DNA of 64,000 nt. Origin: Deltaproteobacteria bacterium. Lineage in GTDB: Bacteria; Desulfobacterota; Binatia; UTPRO1. Below, piece after piece: positions 49,830 through 57,825 of this stretch. Where the stretch lies: contig JACQEO010000067.1 in NCBI GenBank assembly GCA_016200545.1, forward strand, positions 1-64,000. Reading direction: 5' to 3'. The notes beneath the pieces were generated by a model. The model saw nothing but the letters and a program-made list of their open reading frames with translations. It made no database searches and was not told the DNA's origin. Made by a program: the position numbers and the translations under genes. Every line of letters starts with the position of its first letter. The first letter of the stretch is position 1.

Positions 49830-51074
49830 ATGATCGAATGGAGTGAGCAGCACCTGATGATTCGCGATGCGATGCGGCGCTTCGTCGAAGCGGAGATCAA
49901 GCCGCGCCTCGAGGAGCTCGAGCACGGCGATACCCCGCCCTACGACGTACTGCGGAAGATGATGCGCACCTTCGGCCTCGACGAGATGGCGCGGCTGCGC
50001 TTCGCGAAGCGCATCGCCCGCGAGAAGGCCGTGGAGGCGGCGCGCGCCCGCGGTGAAGACGTCCCGGTGGAGCCGGCGCACGAGGCCGACGGTGCGACCG
50101 ACGGCGGCGCCGGTATGCAGCTCATCCCGATCATCGAGCTCTGCCGCTACTGCCCCGGCATGGTGACGGCCATGGGGGTGAGCGTCGGCCTCACCGCCAA
50201 CGCGATCCTCTCCAAAGGAACGATCGCGCAGAAAGAGCGCTGGGCGTTGGATCTGTTCACGCTCGAGAAGATCGGCGCCTGGGCGATCACCGAGCCGGGC
50301 TCGGGCTCGGACGCTTTCGGCGGCATGAAGGCGACCGCGCGCCGCGACGGTGACGGCTACGTCCTGAACGGCCAAAAGACCTTCATCACCAACGGCCCCT
50401 ACGCCGACACCATCGTCTTCATCTGCAAGCTCGACGAGGGGAACGACCCGAAGGAGCGCAAGGTCCTCACGTTCGTCCTCGAGCGCGGCACCCCCGGGCT
50501 CACGCAATCGAAGCCGATGCGCAAGATGGGCCTGCACTCGTCGCCGACCGGCGAGCTCTTCCTCGACGACGTGCGCGTCGGCCGCGATCACCTCCTCGGC
50601 GAGACCGAGGACGGGCCGGCGCGCTCGGGCGCGAAGGCGACGTTCACCATGGAGCGCACCGGCGTCGCCGCCATGGCGCTCGGCATCGTCGAGCAATGCC
50701 GCGAGCGGTCGATCGACTACGCGCGCACCCGCGTGCAGTTCGGCCGTCCGATCGGCGAGTTTCAGCTCATTCAACTGAAGCTGGCGAAGATGGAAGTGGC
50801 GCGCATGAACCTTCAGAACCTCGTCTTCCGGCTGATCGAGATGGCGGCCGCGGGCAAGTCCATGGAGCTCGCCGAGGCGTCGGCCTGCAAGCTCTACGCG
50901 GCGCAGGCAGCGATGGAGGTCGCCCTCGAAGCGGTGCAGCTCTTCGGCGGCAACGGCTACATGGCGGAGTTCCAGGTCGAGCAGCTCGCCCGCGACGCCA
51001 AGGTGCTGCAGATCTACGCCGGGACGGACGAGATCCAGGTGTCGCAGATCGCGCGCAGCCTGCTCGCGGGGTGA
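49830..51074 (+). CDS. Acyl-CoA dehydrogenase with IVD-type catalytic Glu position
   Basis: A 414-residue acyl-CoA dehydrogenase. It has GAWAITEPGSGSDAFGGMKA (FAD and substrate binding) and QLFGGNGYMAEFQVEQLARD. At the usual catalytic site the motif reads IYAGTDEIQ, with alanine where medium-chain enzymes have glutamate. A glutamate is present at E275 in TMERTGVAAMALG, the position used by isovaleryl-CoA and long-chain dehydrogenases. Activity is therefore expected, with a branched or long substrate. Between the first two blocks is an insert rich in charged residues (about 60-95). The ATG follows TGGAGGA. Confidence 0.92.
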   Translation: MIEWSEQHLMIRDAMRRFVEAEIKPRLEELEHGDTPPYDVLRKMMRTFGLDEMARLRFAKRIAREKAVEAARARGEDVPVEPAHEADGATDGGAGMQLIPIIELCRYCPGMVTAMGVSVGLTANAILSKGTIAQKERWALDLFTLEKIGAWAITEPGSGSDAFGGMKATARRDGDGYVLNGQKTFITNGPYADTIVFICKLDEGNDPKERKVLTFVLERGTPGLTQSKPMRKMGLHSSPTGELFLDDVRVGRDHLLGETEDGPARSGAKATFTMERTGVAAMALGIVEQCRERSIDYARTRVQFGRPIGEFQLIQLKLAKMEVARMNLQNLVFRLIEMAAAGKSMELAEASACKLYAAQAAMEVALEAVQLFGGNGYMAEFQVEQLARDAKVLQIYAGTDEIQVSQIARSLLAG

Positions 51075-51096
51075 CGTCCGATTTCGCGAAACCCGG

Positions 51097-51486
51097 CTAC
51101 ACGGAGCGTTCGCGCAACCCGGAAACGGCAGCGAGGCTCACAAAGTCTCGATCCCGATGCAGGACCTCCAGGTTGTGACCGAGCGCGCACGCAGCAATCA
51201 GGCAATCGACGGACGAGCGCACGACGCGTCCCGCCTTGCGTGCCGCGCGGTAGAGGTCGACGGCGGTGGCGAACACCGCTGAGCCCAGTGGTGACTCCAC
51301 GATCGGGAGCGCGTACATCGCGTCGCGTGCGATCCGATACGCGCGCTCGTCGGTAAAGCCTTGGAGGACCTCCTGGATGACGGGCAGGCACGTGGCGACG
51401 TCATCGAAGTCGCACACGTCAGAGAGCGCAAGCGGGTCTCGCCGCCGAAAGGTCGCGATCCAGACGGAGGTGTCGACCAGGATCAC
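51097..51486 (-). CDS. vapC: VapC-family PIN-domain toxin
   Basis: A 129-residue PIN ribonuclease. Acidic residues of the active site are in ILVDTSVWIATFR, LPVIQEVLQGF, RSSVDCLIAACAL and LEVLHRDRDF. VapC toxins cleave tRNA or rRNA when free of antitoxin. The GTG start overlaps the vapB stop (GTGA). It converges with the acyl-CoA dehydrogenase gene with only 22 bases between. Confidence 0.92.
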   Translation of the reverse strand: MILVDTSVWIATFRRRDPLALSDVCDFDDVATCLPVIQEVLQGFTDERAYRIARDAMYALPIVESPLGSAVFATAVDLYRAARKAGRVVRSSVDCLIAACALGHNLEVLHRDRDFVSLAAVSGLRERSV

Positions 51487-51701
51487 GGGCGGCGCCGGCG
51501 GGCCGAGTGGTCCTCTCGCATGACGGCCAGATCGCCCTGCCACAGACCCGAGCCGTGGAGCTGCAAGATCTGTCGCGCTTTCGCCCGCCGCACGTACTCC
51601 TCCAACGCTCGTTCCACGGCTCGCGAGTAGGTCTTCTCACCGCTCAGGCGGGTTGCCTCCTCCAGCAGATCTTCGCGAAGCACAAGATTTGTGCGTTTCA
51701 T
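51483..51701 (-). CDS. vapB: VapB-family antitoxin
   Basis: A 72-residue antitoxin with a ribbon-helix-helix N-terminus (MKRTNLVLREDLLEEATRLSG, TYSRAVERALEEYVRRAKA) that should bind its own promoter. The C-terminal tail (LHGSGLWQGDLAVMRED) would neutralise VapC. It precedes and overlaps vapC. Autoregulation by the VapBC complex is the family rule; the operator would lie upstream of 51701. Confidence 0.9.
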   Translation of the reverse strand: MKRTNLVLREDLLEEATRLSGEKTYSRAVERALEEYVRRAKARQILQLHGSGLWQGDLAVMREDHSARRRRP

Positions 51702-51890
51702 GTGTATCGTATATCTTTACGGGCAGTCTGCACGCAACCCATCCGCCGAATGACCGGCTTTCACGGCCCCGACGTATGGGGTATTTCTCGCAGCATGTCG
51801 CCGACGGCAGCCGAGCATCTCGATCACATCGCCGCCGTCACGGCGCGCGATCGGCTGATCATCGCCCAGGCACGTGGTGAGGAGGTCGCG
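51702..51890. promoter_or_regulatory. Divergent region between vapB and a nucleotidyltransferase
   Basis: These 189 bases separate divergent genes and are AT-richer near 51700-51720 (TGTGTATCGTATATC), a likely promoter/operator area for vapBC. A plus-strand frame in phase with the nucleotidyltransferase extends back through this region, so that protein could be longer, but no ribosome-binding site supports an earlier start. Confidence 0.35.
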
Positions 51891-52373
51891 ATGCAGCACA
51901 CCGGAGACAAGCTCGGCGCGCTCCGAGATGCCGCGCACGCGTTGGACGCGACGCGAACACCGTACGCGCTCATCGGCGGCGTCGCGGTCGGCATCCACTC
52001 CGGTGCCCCGCGTGCCACGGCGGATGTCGACCTCGCGGTCGACTCGCGCGCCGATCGCGCTGCGATCCTCGAAGCGTTCACGGCACATGGGTTCCGCCTC
52101 GTCGGACAGTTCGCGCACAGCATCAACTTCAGGCACGGGAGCGGAGAGCCGGTGCAGCTCGCCGTCGACCCCGCGTTCGATGCGATGATCGAGCGTGCCG
52201 AACCCATCGATCTCGGCACCGCCTCGGTCCCGCTCGTCGCGCGAGGGGATCTCATCGCGATGAAGGAGCGCGCCGCCGCGGACCCTGAGCGGCGGAAGAG
52301 CAAGCGTCTCCGCGACCAAGCGGACGTCGAGTTGCTCCGCGGCGACGTTCCCGACCCGGACGAGGGTTGGTAG
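51891..52373 (+). CDS. AbiEii/DUF6036-like nucleotidyltransferase
   Basis: A 160-residue nucleotidyltransferase-fold protein. YALIGGVAVGIHSG and ATADVDLAVDSRAD form the GG...DxD catalytic motif, and VPLVARGDLIAMKERAAADP holds the conserved lysine. It resembles AbiEii-type toxins or DUF6036 proteins, though the cognate antitoxin gene is not evident. The ATG at 51891 has an AGGAGG site; in-frame ATGs at 51750 and 51795 lack one. It is similar in kind to the protein at 32276 but different in sequence. Confidence 0.75.
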   Translation: MQHTGDKLGALRDAAHALDATRTPYALIGGVAVGIHSGAPRATADVDLAVDSRADRAAILEAFTAHGFRLVGQFAHSINFRHGSGEPVQLAVDPAFDAMIERAEPIDLGTASVPLVARGDLIAMKERAAADPERRKSKRLRDQADVELLRGDVPDPDEGW

Positions 52374-52387
52374 GCCGCCACGGCGGC

Positions 52388-52846
52388 CTAGATGACCCAA
52401 CGCTCTTCCTGGATCAACTCCAAGACGCTCAACACCTTGATGTTCCGGGCCCTGCACACGTACGGGATGTGGGGCTTCGCTTCGCTCCCTAAGTCCTCGT
52501 CGGTGACGACGGCGCAACCGTTCATCTCGGCGAGCGCGATGACGAAGGGATCGGCTCCTGAGCGGCCCTTCCGCTGATCGACGAGCCGCTCGTGATCGGC
52601 AAGGATCGTTCGCACGCTAAGCTGGATCGCTTCATCGATGGAGACAAACATCTGCTTCCAGCGTCGCGCCCACTGATACGCGTCGTCATCCTTCTTCTCG
52701 AGCTCCGTGAGCACCAGTTCCGTCGCAGCGAAATGTCCGTCGGCAATGAGCCCTTCGATCTTGGCCCAGAGGGATGGAAAGTTCAGCCGCGGGTACGAAC
52801 GGACCGAGAGCCGAAGGATCGCGCTCGTGTCGACGCTGTACTTCAG
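52388..52846 (-). CDS. DUF4411 (PIN-like) toxin with a CTG start
   Basis: A 152-residue PIN-like protein. From the apparent CTG start it reads LKYSVDTSAILRLSVRSYPR, then the typical FPSLWAKIEGLIADGHFAA and RSGADPFVIALAEMNGCAV with VVTDED. An ATG/GTG-only reading begins at an internal GTG (52714) and would lose the N-terminal Asp motif. The CTG overlaps the ImmA gene stop by four bases (CTGA), which supports it. DUF4411 proteins form a toxin-antitoxin pair with XRE-ImmA proteins, as here. Confidence 0.8.
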   Translation of the reverse strand: MKYSVDTSAILRLSVRSYPRLNFPSLWAKIEGLIADGHFAATELVLTELEKKDDDAYQWARRWKQMFVSIDEAIQLSVRTILADHERLVDQRKGRSGADPFVIALAEMNGCAVVTDEDLGSEAKPHIPYVCRARNIKVLSVLELIQEERWVI

Positions 52847-54006
52847 GCCGCCACCCCACCCGTCGGACCCAACACCTCGCTCTCGATCTTCGGCAAGTGT
52901 TTGAGCTTGACCGCTAGGAAGTCAGCGACGTCGCTCGCGGTGATGTTCTCTTGGCGGTAGTTCGCCAGCACGAGCCGTACGAACAACGGCCCTGCTCTAC
53001 TGACCGCGAGGATGTGTTGCGCAGGCCCTCCCGTCGACCGTTTGTCGAGTGCGTCGAACTCGGCCTGCCACTTGTCGCGTCTACTTCGATAGAACGCTTC
53101 GGTCGTGCGGCCAAGGATGAGCAGACGCCGGAGAACGACCTCTCGGCTTACGCCATATCGAGTCGCGAGCGCTCGAAGATCGGCGTCCGTCCAACCATCC
53201 TTTTTTCGGGCCTGGCCAACGAGCGGCTCCCGAAGCAGATGCTCGGCGGGAACGAGGGCGGCGCCGGCTACGTGATTGCAGAAGACCTCGATGCGATCGT
53301 TACCGAGGTCGCAAACTCCCCCGTTGCGAATCACGACGTGACAGAGTTCGTGGAGCATGGTGAAGATGCGTGCGCCGATGGAGTCTTTGCTGTTCAACAC
53401 CACGACAGGCATCGGCGTCGCGCTGATGGAGAATCCCCGCATTTCAGTCGGTTTTATGCGGGGAGCTTGGAACACAAGAACGAGGCGACTTTCCAACGCC
53501 ACGCGCCAGCGTTTAAAAGCCCGCTCCACCGAGCCCCACGTCACCTGTTCATCGTAGTTGATCCCGAGGAATTCGCGGATCGCAGCGGCCAGCTCTTCGG
53601 GCTCGTCCTGTGTACTGCCTTCGATCCCGAAGGGCGGCAGATCTCCCTCCGTGGTGCCGTACAGCTCGATCGCTAGATCGCGGCGCTCTTGCGCGCGCCG
53701 GATCTCGTAGACCAGCTCGGGGCTCTGCCCGCGCACGCGCACGCCCGGGAGACGACGGAAATCGTGAAGAGGATCGAATCCCTTTGGTGGGCGCGGCAGA
53801 TAGAAGACCGCGAGCGGGCGCTTGTAGATCCTGCCGAGCCGGCGAAGCTGCGCGATCGTGGGCCGTCCTTCGCCGCGCTCCCAGCTTTCCAATCGTTCAG
53901 GCTCGATCTGGCCCTTCTTCGCGGCGGCGCGGATCTCCAAACCCGCACGCTCCCGTGCCCAGACGAGCAGTTCGGGTGCGACTATCGCTTCGACGCTCTT
54001 GGCCAT
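52843..54006 (-). CDS. XRE-ImmA/IrrE metallopeptidase antitoxin partner
   Basis: A 387-residue protein with an N-terminal helix-turn-helix (ARERAGLEIRAAAKKGQ, PTIAQLRRLGRIYKRPLAVF) and a central ImmA/IrrE zinc peptidase domain with HExxH in TMLHELCHVVIRNGG. In known pairs it represses the operon and counteracts or senses the DUF4411 toxin. It is the upstream gene of the pair and overlaps it. The C-terminal 100 residues (from about 290) are less conserved. Confidence 0.88.
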   Translation of the reverse strand: MAKSVEAIVAPELLVWARERAGLEIRAAAKKGQIEPERLESWERGEGRPTIAQLRRLGRIYKRPLAVFYLPRPPKGFDPLHDFRRLPGVRVRGQSPELVYEIRRAQERRDLAIELYGTTEGDLPPFGIEGSTQDEPEELAAAIREFLGINYDEQVTWGSVERAFKRWRVALESRLVLVFQAPRIKPTEMRGFSISATPMPVVVLNSKDSIGARIFTMLHELCHVVIRNGGVCDLGNDRIEVFCNHVAGAALVPAEHLLREPLVGQARKKDGWTDADLRALATRYGVSREVVLRRLLILGRTTEAFYRSRRDKWQAEFDALDKRSTGGPAQHILAVSRAGPLFVRLVLANYRQENITASDVADFLAVKLKHLPKIESEVLGPTGGVAA

Positions 54007-54202
54007 CGCTACCGCGTGTCGTCTACCACAGCGCCCGTTCTGGCAGCATAGGTAACGGTGGCCATCTCGCCACCATTCACCGTCAGATCACAGCCAGACG
54101 AAGAGCTGCTGGCGTTCCTCGATTGCAATCTCTCCCTGCCTTCGCCCACCTGAGAAGATCCGATCGGCCGCCGCGTGACGGATTGGCGCTGCGCGGGCGT
54201 CG
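54007..54202. other. Gap between HsdS and ImmA genes
   Basis: These 196 bases lie between the HsdS stop and the ImmA start, both on the minus strand. The region should hold the promoter of the ImmA/DUF4411 operon, probably autoregulated by its XRE domain. No clear operator repeat was found. Confidence 0.35.
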
Positions 54203-55378
54203 TCAGAGTTCCCCGTTGAAGGCACGGTCGAGAACGGCGGGAACCAATGCGTCGAGTTCAGCGGCGCTGTCGGCTTGCAAGCGCGTCAGCGCGTCCACCT
54301 CCGTTTGCAGTGCGTCTAGCTCCGCCACGATGCGACTTTGCTCGGAGAGCGGTGGAACGGGAATCGGAGTCTGTGAAAGCTGAGCGACATTGAGCGTCGG
54401 CTGGGCCAGCGTGCGCGTCGTCTCACGGAAGTAGTCTTGGCTTGGCTGTGCGGAAAGGACCAGAGCGAGGTAGTCGCGATCCACCTGCGGGCCGGGAATG
54501 ATTCGACACACTGCGCGAGCAATGTTCGCTCCCGCCCACGACTTCGGCGCAATGCCCATTTTCCCGATGCTACCAACCACGCCGATCAAAATCTCTCCGC
54601 CGCCAAGCCGAGTTCGCTCATACTGCGCATCCACTTCCTTCGCGATGTGCTTGCTTGGCACTGCCGCCGCGTTCTTCAGCGCGAGATCCTGGATGCGCAC
54701 GAACGGGACACCATCCTCAACGTCCGGGCCTGGGACAAGCACACCGTACGAGATTCTGCGGTTTGGGGCGACTAGGTCGCCCAATGCGATTGTCGCAGTG
54801 TCATGCGGGAGCAGTGACACCAGAGACGAAGCTGAGAGCGCCTCGGCCTCCTCGGCGGCTCGCTGGCGGAAACTGCGGGCCTCGTGGATTCGGGTGGCCA
54901 GTTCCTCAATCCGCGCCACCACCTGCCGCTGCTCTGGCAACGGCGGCAGCGGGATCTCGTAGCCGAGAACGTGCGCCGGTCGGATGGCTGCGTAGTTGGT
55001 CGATCCCTGCGCTGCGACCTGCTCGCGGAAGGTCGGCGTACGGATGAAGTAGTCGAGAAAGGTGCGGTTCAGTCTCGACTGGTCGAGATCGAATAGGAAG
55101 TAGTGGCTGCTGACGATCGATCCGTCGAGCGCCTCGGGGACGATGCCAAAGCCTCCGACCTTGGCGTCGATCTCTGCGACGAGGAACTCCCCGGTGCGGC
55201 ACACCTGCTGTTGCTTGGTCTTGATGAGTGCGCCAGGCACTTCATCGCGCAGAACAATGCCCTGCGCATGCAGTTGAACCCGAGGACGCCTATAGGTCGT
55301 CAGGTCGTCGATCGTCACAAACTCTTTGCGATGGCACAGCGCCGCCCCGAGCCTCACCCTGAGCCAGTCTTTCTTCAT
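54203..55378 (-). CDS. hsdS: Type I restriction-modification specificity subunit (HsdS)
   Basis: A 391-residue HsdS with two target-recognition domains and two conserved coiled-coil regions. The first spacer is IPLPPLPEQRQVVARIEELA around residue 145, and the second IPVPPLSEQSRIVAELDAL near residue 335, each with a following helix. It would define a bipartite DNA target. The start ATG overlaps the upstream nuclease-fusion gene (ATGA). No HsdM methylase and no HsdR translocase are present here, so as found it is an orphan subunit. Confidence 0.92.
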   Translation of the reverse strand: MKKDWLRVRLGAALCHRKEFVTIDDLTTYRRPRVQLHAQGIVLRDEVPGALIKTKQQQVCRTGEFLVAEIDAKVGGFGIVPEALDGSIVSSHYFLFDLDQSRLNRTFLDYFIRTPTFREQVAAQGSTNYAAIRPAHVLGYEIPLPPLPEQRQVVARIEELATRIHEARSFRQRAAEEAEALSASSLVSLLPHDTATIALGDLVAPNRRISYGVLVPGPDVEDGVPFVRIQDLALKNAAAVPSKHIAKEVDAQYERTRLGGGEILIGVVGSIGKMGIAPKSWAGANIARAVCRIIPGPQVDRDYLALVLSAQPSQDYFRETTRTLAQPTLNVAQLSQTPIPVPPLSEQSRIVAELDALQTEVDALTRLQADSAAELDALVPAVLDRAFNGEL

Positions 55379-56436
55379 TCGCCTCTCGTCCCCTGGCTCT
55401 TACCCGGGCAACGCGCCTCCAGGCGCTGGCGCGTCCTCTCGATCTCCGTCGCGAGGCGCTTTTCGTCGGGCAAGACGAGGCGGTACTCACGGGCCAGCAC
55501 CTTGCTCGGCAGCCCTTCAAGGGCGTAGCGCGCGACGGCGTCGTTCTTCTCCGAGCAGAGGATCAGCCCGACCGGCGGGTTCTCGCCGGCCTGCATCCAG
55601 TGCTTCCGGGCGTAGTTGAGGTAGAGGTGCATCTGCCCGGCATCGGCGTGGGTGAACTTGCCGACCTTGAGGTCGATCACCACGAGGCAGCGGAGCGCGC
55701 GGTAAAAGAAGAGGAGGTCGATGCGATACCACTCGTCGCCGATGCGCAGGCGACGCTGGCGGCCGATGAAGGTGAACTCGCCGCCGAGCTCGAGCAGGAA
55801 GGACTCCAGGTGGCGGACGAGCGCCTCCTCCAGGTCATTCTCGGAGTATTCGTCCTTGAGGCCGAGGAACTCGAGGACGAGCGGGTCGCGTACCTCCTCG
55901 TCGGCACTGAGGGCATCGCCGGGCTTCGGCTCTGCGCCCCTGGCGAGCATGGCGGCCTTGTTCTTCGAGAGTGCCGTGCGTTCGTAGAACTGCGAGGCGA
56001 TCTGGCGGTCGAGCTGGCGCACCGACCAGCCGCCGCGCAGCGTCTCGGCGTGGTAGAAGGCGAGCGCCTCGGGTGATCGGGTCCTACCGATCAGGAGGAG
56101 ATAGTGGGACCAGGGCAGCGGGAGCGCCCTGGCGAGTGCTGCAACCTCGGGTTCCGCGGACGGCGTGTCGGATCTGGCACACAGCGTCTGCCGAATGCCG
56201 TCGGCCGCCGTCTTGTAGTCGGCCTTCGCCTCGACGACGGCGAGTGGGAAATCACGCGTATAGCGCAGAAGGTAGTCGACACGTTTCGGCGGCTTGCGGA
56301 CGAAACCCTTCCCCACGGGGACGATGCGTCCGTCGGTAATCGTACGCTGTTCGGCGACGGAGTGCGGCTCGTCCTCCCAGCCGGCGAGTTGTAGCCCTGG
56401 TACGACGTATCTGCGGCACGTGTCGGCTTCGTTCAT
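55375..56436 (-). CDS. Fusion of HsdR N-terminal nuclease with DUF1016/YhcG nuclease
   Basis: A 353-residue protein. Residues 1-82 match the N-terminus of type I restriction subunit R (MNEADTCRRYVVPGLQLAGW, TDGRIV, KRVDYLLRY, VVEAKADYK), carrying D54 and E69-x-K71 of a PD-(D/E)XK site. From about residue 83 the sequence is that of DUF1016/YhcG (LPLPWSHYLLLIGR, LRGGWSVRQLDRQIASQFYE, YRIDLLFFYRALRCLVVIDL), with D240, D255-x-K257 and Q268 of a second nuclease site. Both parents lack their remaining domains: there is no HsdR helicase and no YhcG N-terminal helical domain. An in-frame deletion of the intervening genes would explain it. It is coupled to hsdS. Confidence 0.8.
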   Translation of the reverse strand: MNEADTCRRYVVPGLQLAGWEDEPHSVAEQRTITDGRIVPVGKGFVRKPPKRVDYLLRYTRDFPLAVVEAKADYKTAADGIRQTLCARSDTPSAEPEVAALARALPLPWSHYLLLIGRTRSPEALAFYHAETLRGGWSVRQLDRQIASQFYERTALSKNKAAMLARGAEPKPGDALSADEEVRDPLVLEFLGLKDEYSENDLEEALVRHLESFLLELGGEFTFIGRQRRLRIGDEWYRIDLLFFYRALRCLVVIDLKVGKFTHADAGQMHLYLNYARKHWMQAGENPPVGLILCSEKNDAVARYALEGLPSKVLAREYRLVLPDEKRLATEIERTRQRLEARCPGKSQGTRGE

Positions 56437-56585
56437 GCGAGAGCGGCCATGAGCGCCGGAATATAGGCGTCCTCGGTCCGCGGGTACAAGAAGTTGGCGG
56501 CCCGCGGATCGTCCGCTGGCGTTACCCTCACGAGTACGCGCGCCCGCAATCGCGCCGAGGTCGCGGCGCTGCTAATACGGCCGCC
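56437..56585. promoter_or_regulatory. Divergent region between defence operon and sugar dehydrogenase
   Basis: This 149-base gap separates divergent genes. It contains GC-rich inverted bits (CCGCGG near 56480 and 56511) but no clean promoter. It marks the boundary where the defence island ends and ordinary metabolic genes resume. Confidence 0.3.
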
Positions 56586-57788
56586 ATGCAACACTGGTCG
56601 ACTGCTATTCTCGCGCTGGCGACGCTCGCGACGACAGCGTGCCGCACCGCCGAGCCCGCGCCGCGGCCGCCGCCGCGCGTCCCCGCGGAGGTCGCGCGCG
56701 GCGTGACGCTCACGCGCATCGTCGACGGCCTCGAGAAGCCGGTCGCCCTCACGTTCGCGCCCGGCGATTCGCGGCAGCGGCTCTTCGTCGTCGAGAAGGT
56801 GGGTCGTGTGCGGACGCTCGTCGACGGGCGGCTGCAACCGGCGACGGCGCCGTTCCTCGACCTCGGCGGCCGCGTCTCGACGTGGACGGAACAGGGGCTC
56901 CTCGGCCTCGCCTTCCATCCGGATTTCGCGCGCACGCGCCGGCTCTACGTGAACCTCACCGACGTGAAGGGGGACACCCGCGTCCTCGAGTTCCAGGCCC
57001 GCGCCGACGACCCCGATCACGTCGACCCCGCCTCCGAGCGCGAGCTGCTCTTCGTCGATCAGCCGCACCTGAACCACAACGGCGGCGATCTCGTGTTCGG
57101 CCCGGACGGCAAGCTCTACGTCGGTCTCGGCGACGGCGGCTCGGCGGGCGATCCGCACGGGAACGGGCAGAACGATCGCGCCCTGCTCGCGAAGATGCTG
57201 CGCCTCGACGTCGACGAGGGCCGCGCGAGCGGCGCGCGACCGCGGCCGGTGATCGTCGCCAAGGGCCTGCGCAACCCGTGGCGTTACAGCTTCGATCGCG
57301 CGACCGGCGACCTCTGGATTGCCGACGTCGGGCAAGATCTCTACGAAGAGATCGACGTGCTCCCCGCGGCGACGCTGGCGGCAGTGATCGCGCGCGACGA
57401 GACGCCGCCGAACTTCGGCTGGAACGTCATGGAGGGCCGCCACTGCTACGGCGCGCGCAACTGCACGCAGGACGGCCTCGTCCTGCCGATCTTCGAGTAC
57501 GGCCACGACGACGGCTGCTCGATTACCGGCGGCTTCGTCTATCGCGGTCGCGCACTGCCGACGCTCGCCGGCGCGTACTTCTACGCCGACTACTGCACCG
57601 CGATCGTGCGCAGCCTGCGCTGCGACGTCTCCGGCGCCGTGCGCGACTCGTGGGAGTGGCGGCCGGCGCTCGACCCCGAGTCGCGCCTCTCGAACATCTC
57701 GTCCTTCGGCGAGGACGCCGACGGCGAGCTCTACGTGCTCTCACTCGAGGGCGCGATCTACCGCCTCGATCCGTCGTCCGACCACTGA
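56586..57788 (+). CDS. PQQ-dependent soluble sugar dehydrogenase, lipoprotein
   Basis: A 400-residue six-bladed beta-propeller of the Gdh/YliI family. A lipoprotein signal precedes it (TAILALATLATTAC, Cys at 19). Typical segments are LEKPVALTFAPG, TEQGLLGLAFHPDF, QPHLNHNGGDLVFGPDGKLY, LRNPWRYSFDRATGDLWIAD, NFGWNVMEG and SITGGFVYRG. It oxidises aldoses outside the cytoplasm and passes electrons to the respiratory chain, if PQQ is available; PQQ genes are not in the window. Confidence 0.9.
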   Translation: MQHWSTAILALATLATTACRTAEPAPRPPPRVPAEVARGVTLTRIVDGLEKPVALTFAPGDSRQRLFVVEKVGRVRTLVDGRLQPATAPFLDLGGRVSTWTEQGLLGLAFHPDFARTRRLYVNLTDVKGDTRVLEFQARADDPDHVDPASERELLFVDQPHLNHNGGDLVFGPDGKLYVGLGDGGSAGDPHGNGQNDRALLAKMLRLDVDEGRASGARPRPVIVAKGLRNPWRYSFDRATGDLWIADVGQDLYEEIDVLPAATLAAVIARDETPPNFGWNVMEGRHCYGARNCTQDGLVLPIFEYGHDDGCSITGGFVYRGRALPTLAGAYFYADYCTAIVRSLRCDVSGAVRDSWEWRPALDPESRLSNISSFGEDADGELYVLSLEGAIYRLDPSSDH

Positions 57789-57825
57789 CGTTGACGCCGC
57801 CGACCGGCGTCGATAGGCAGCGACG

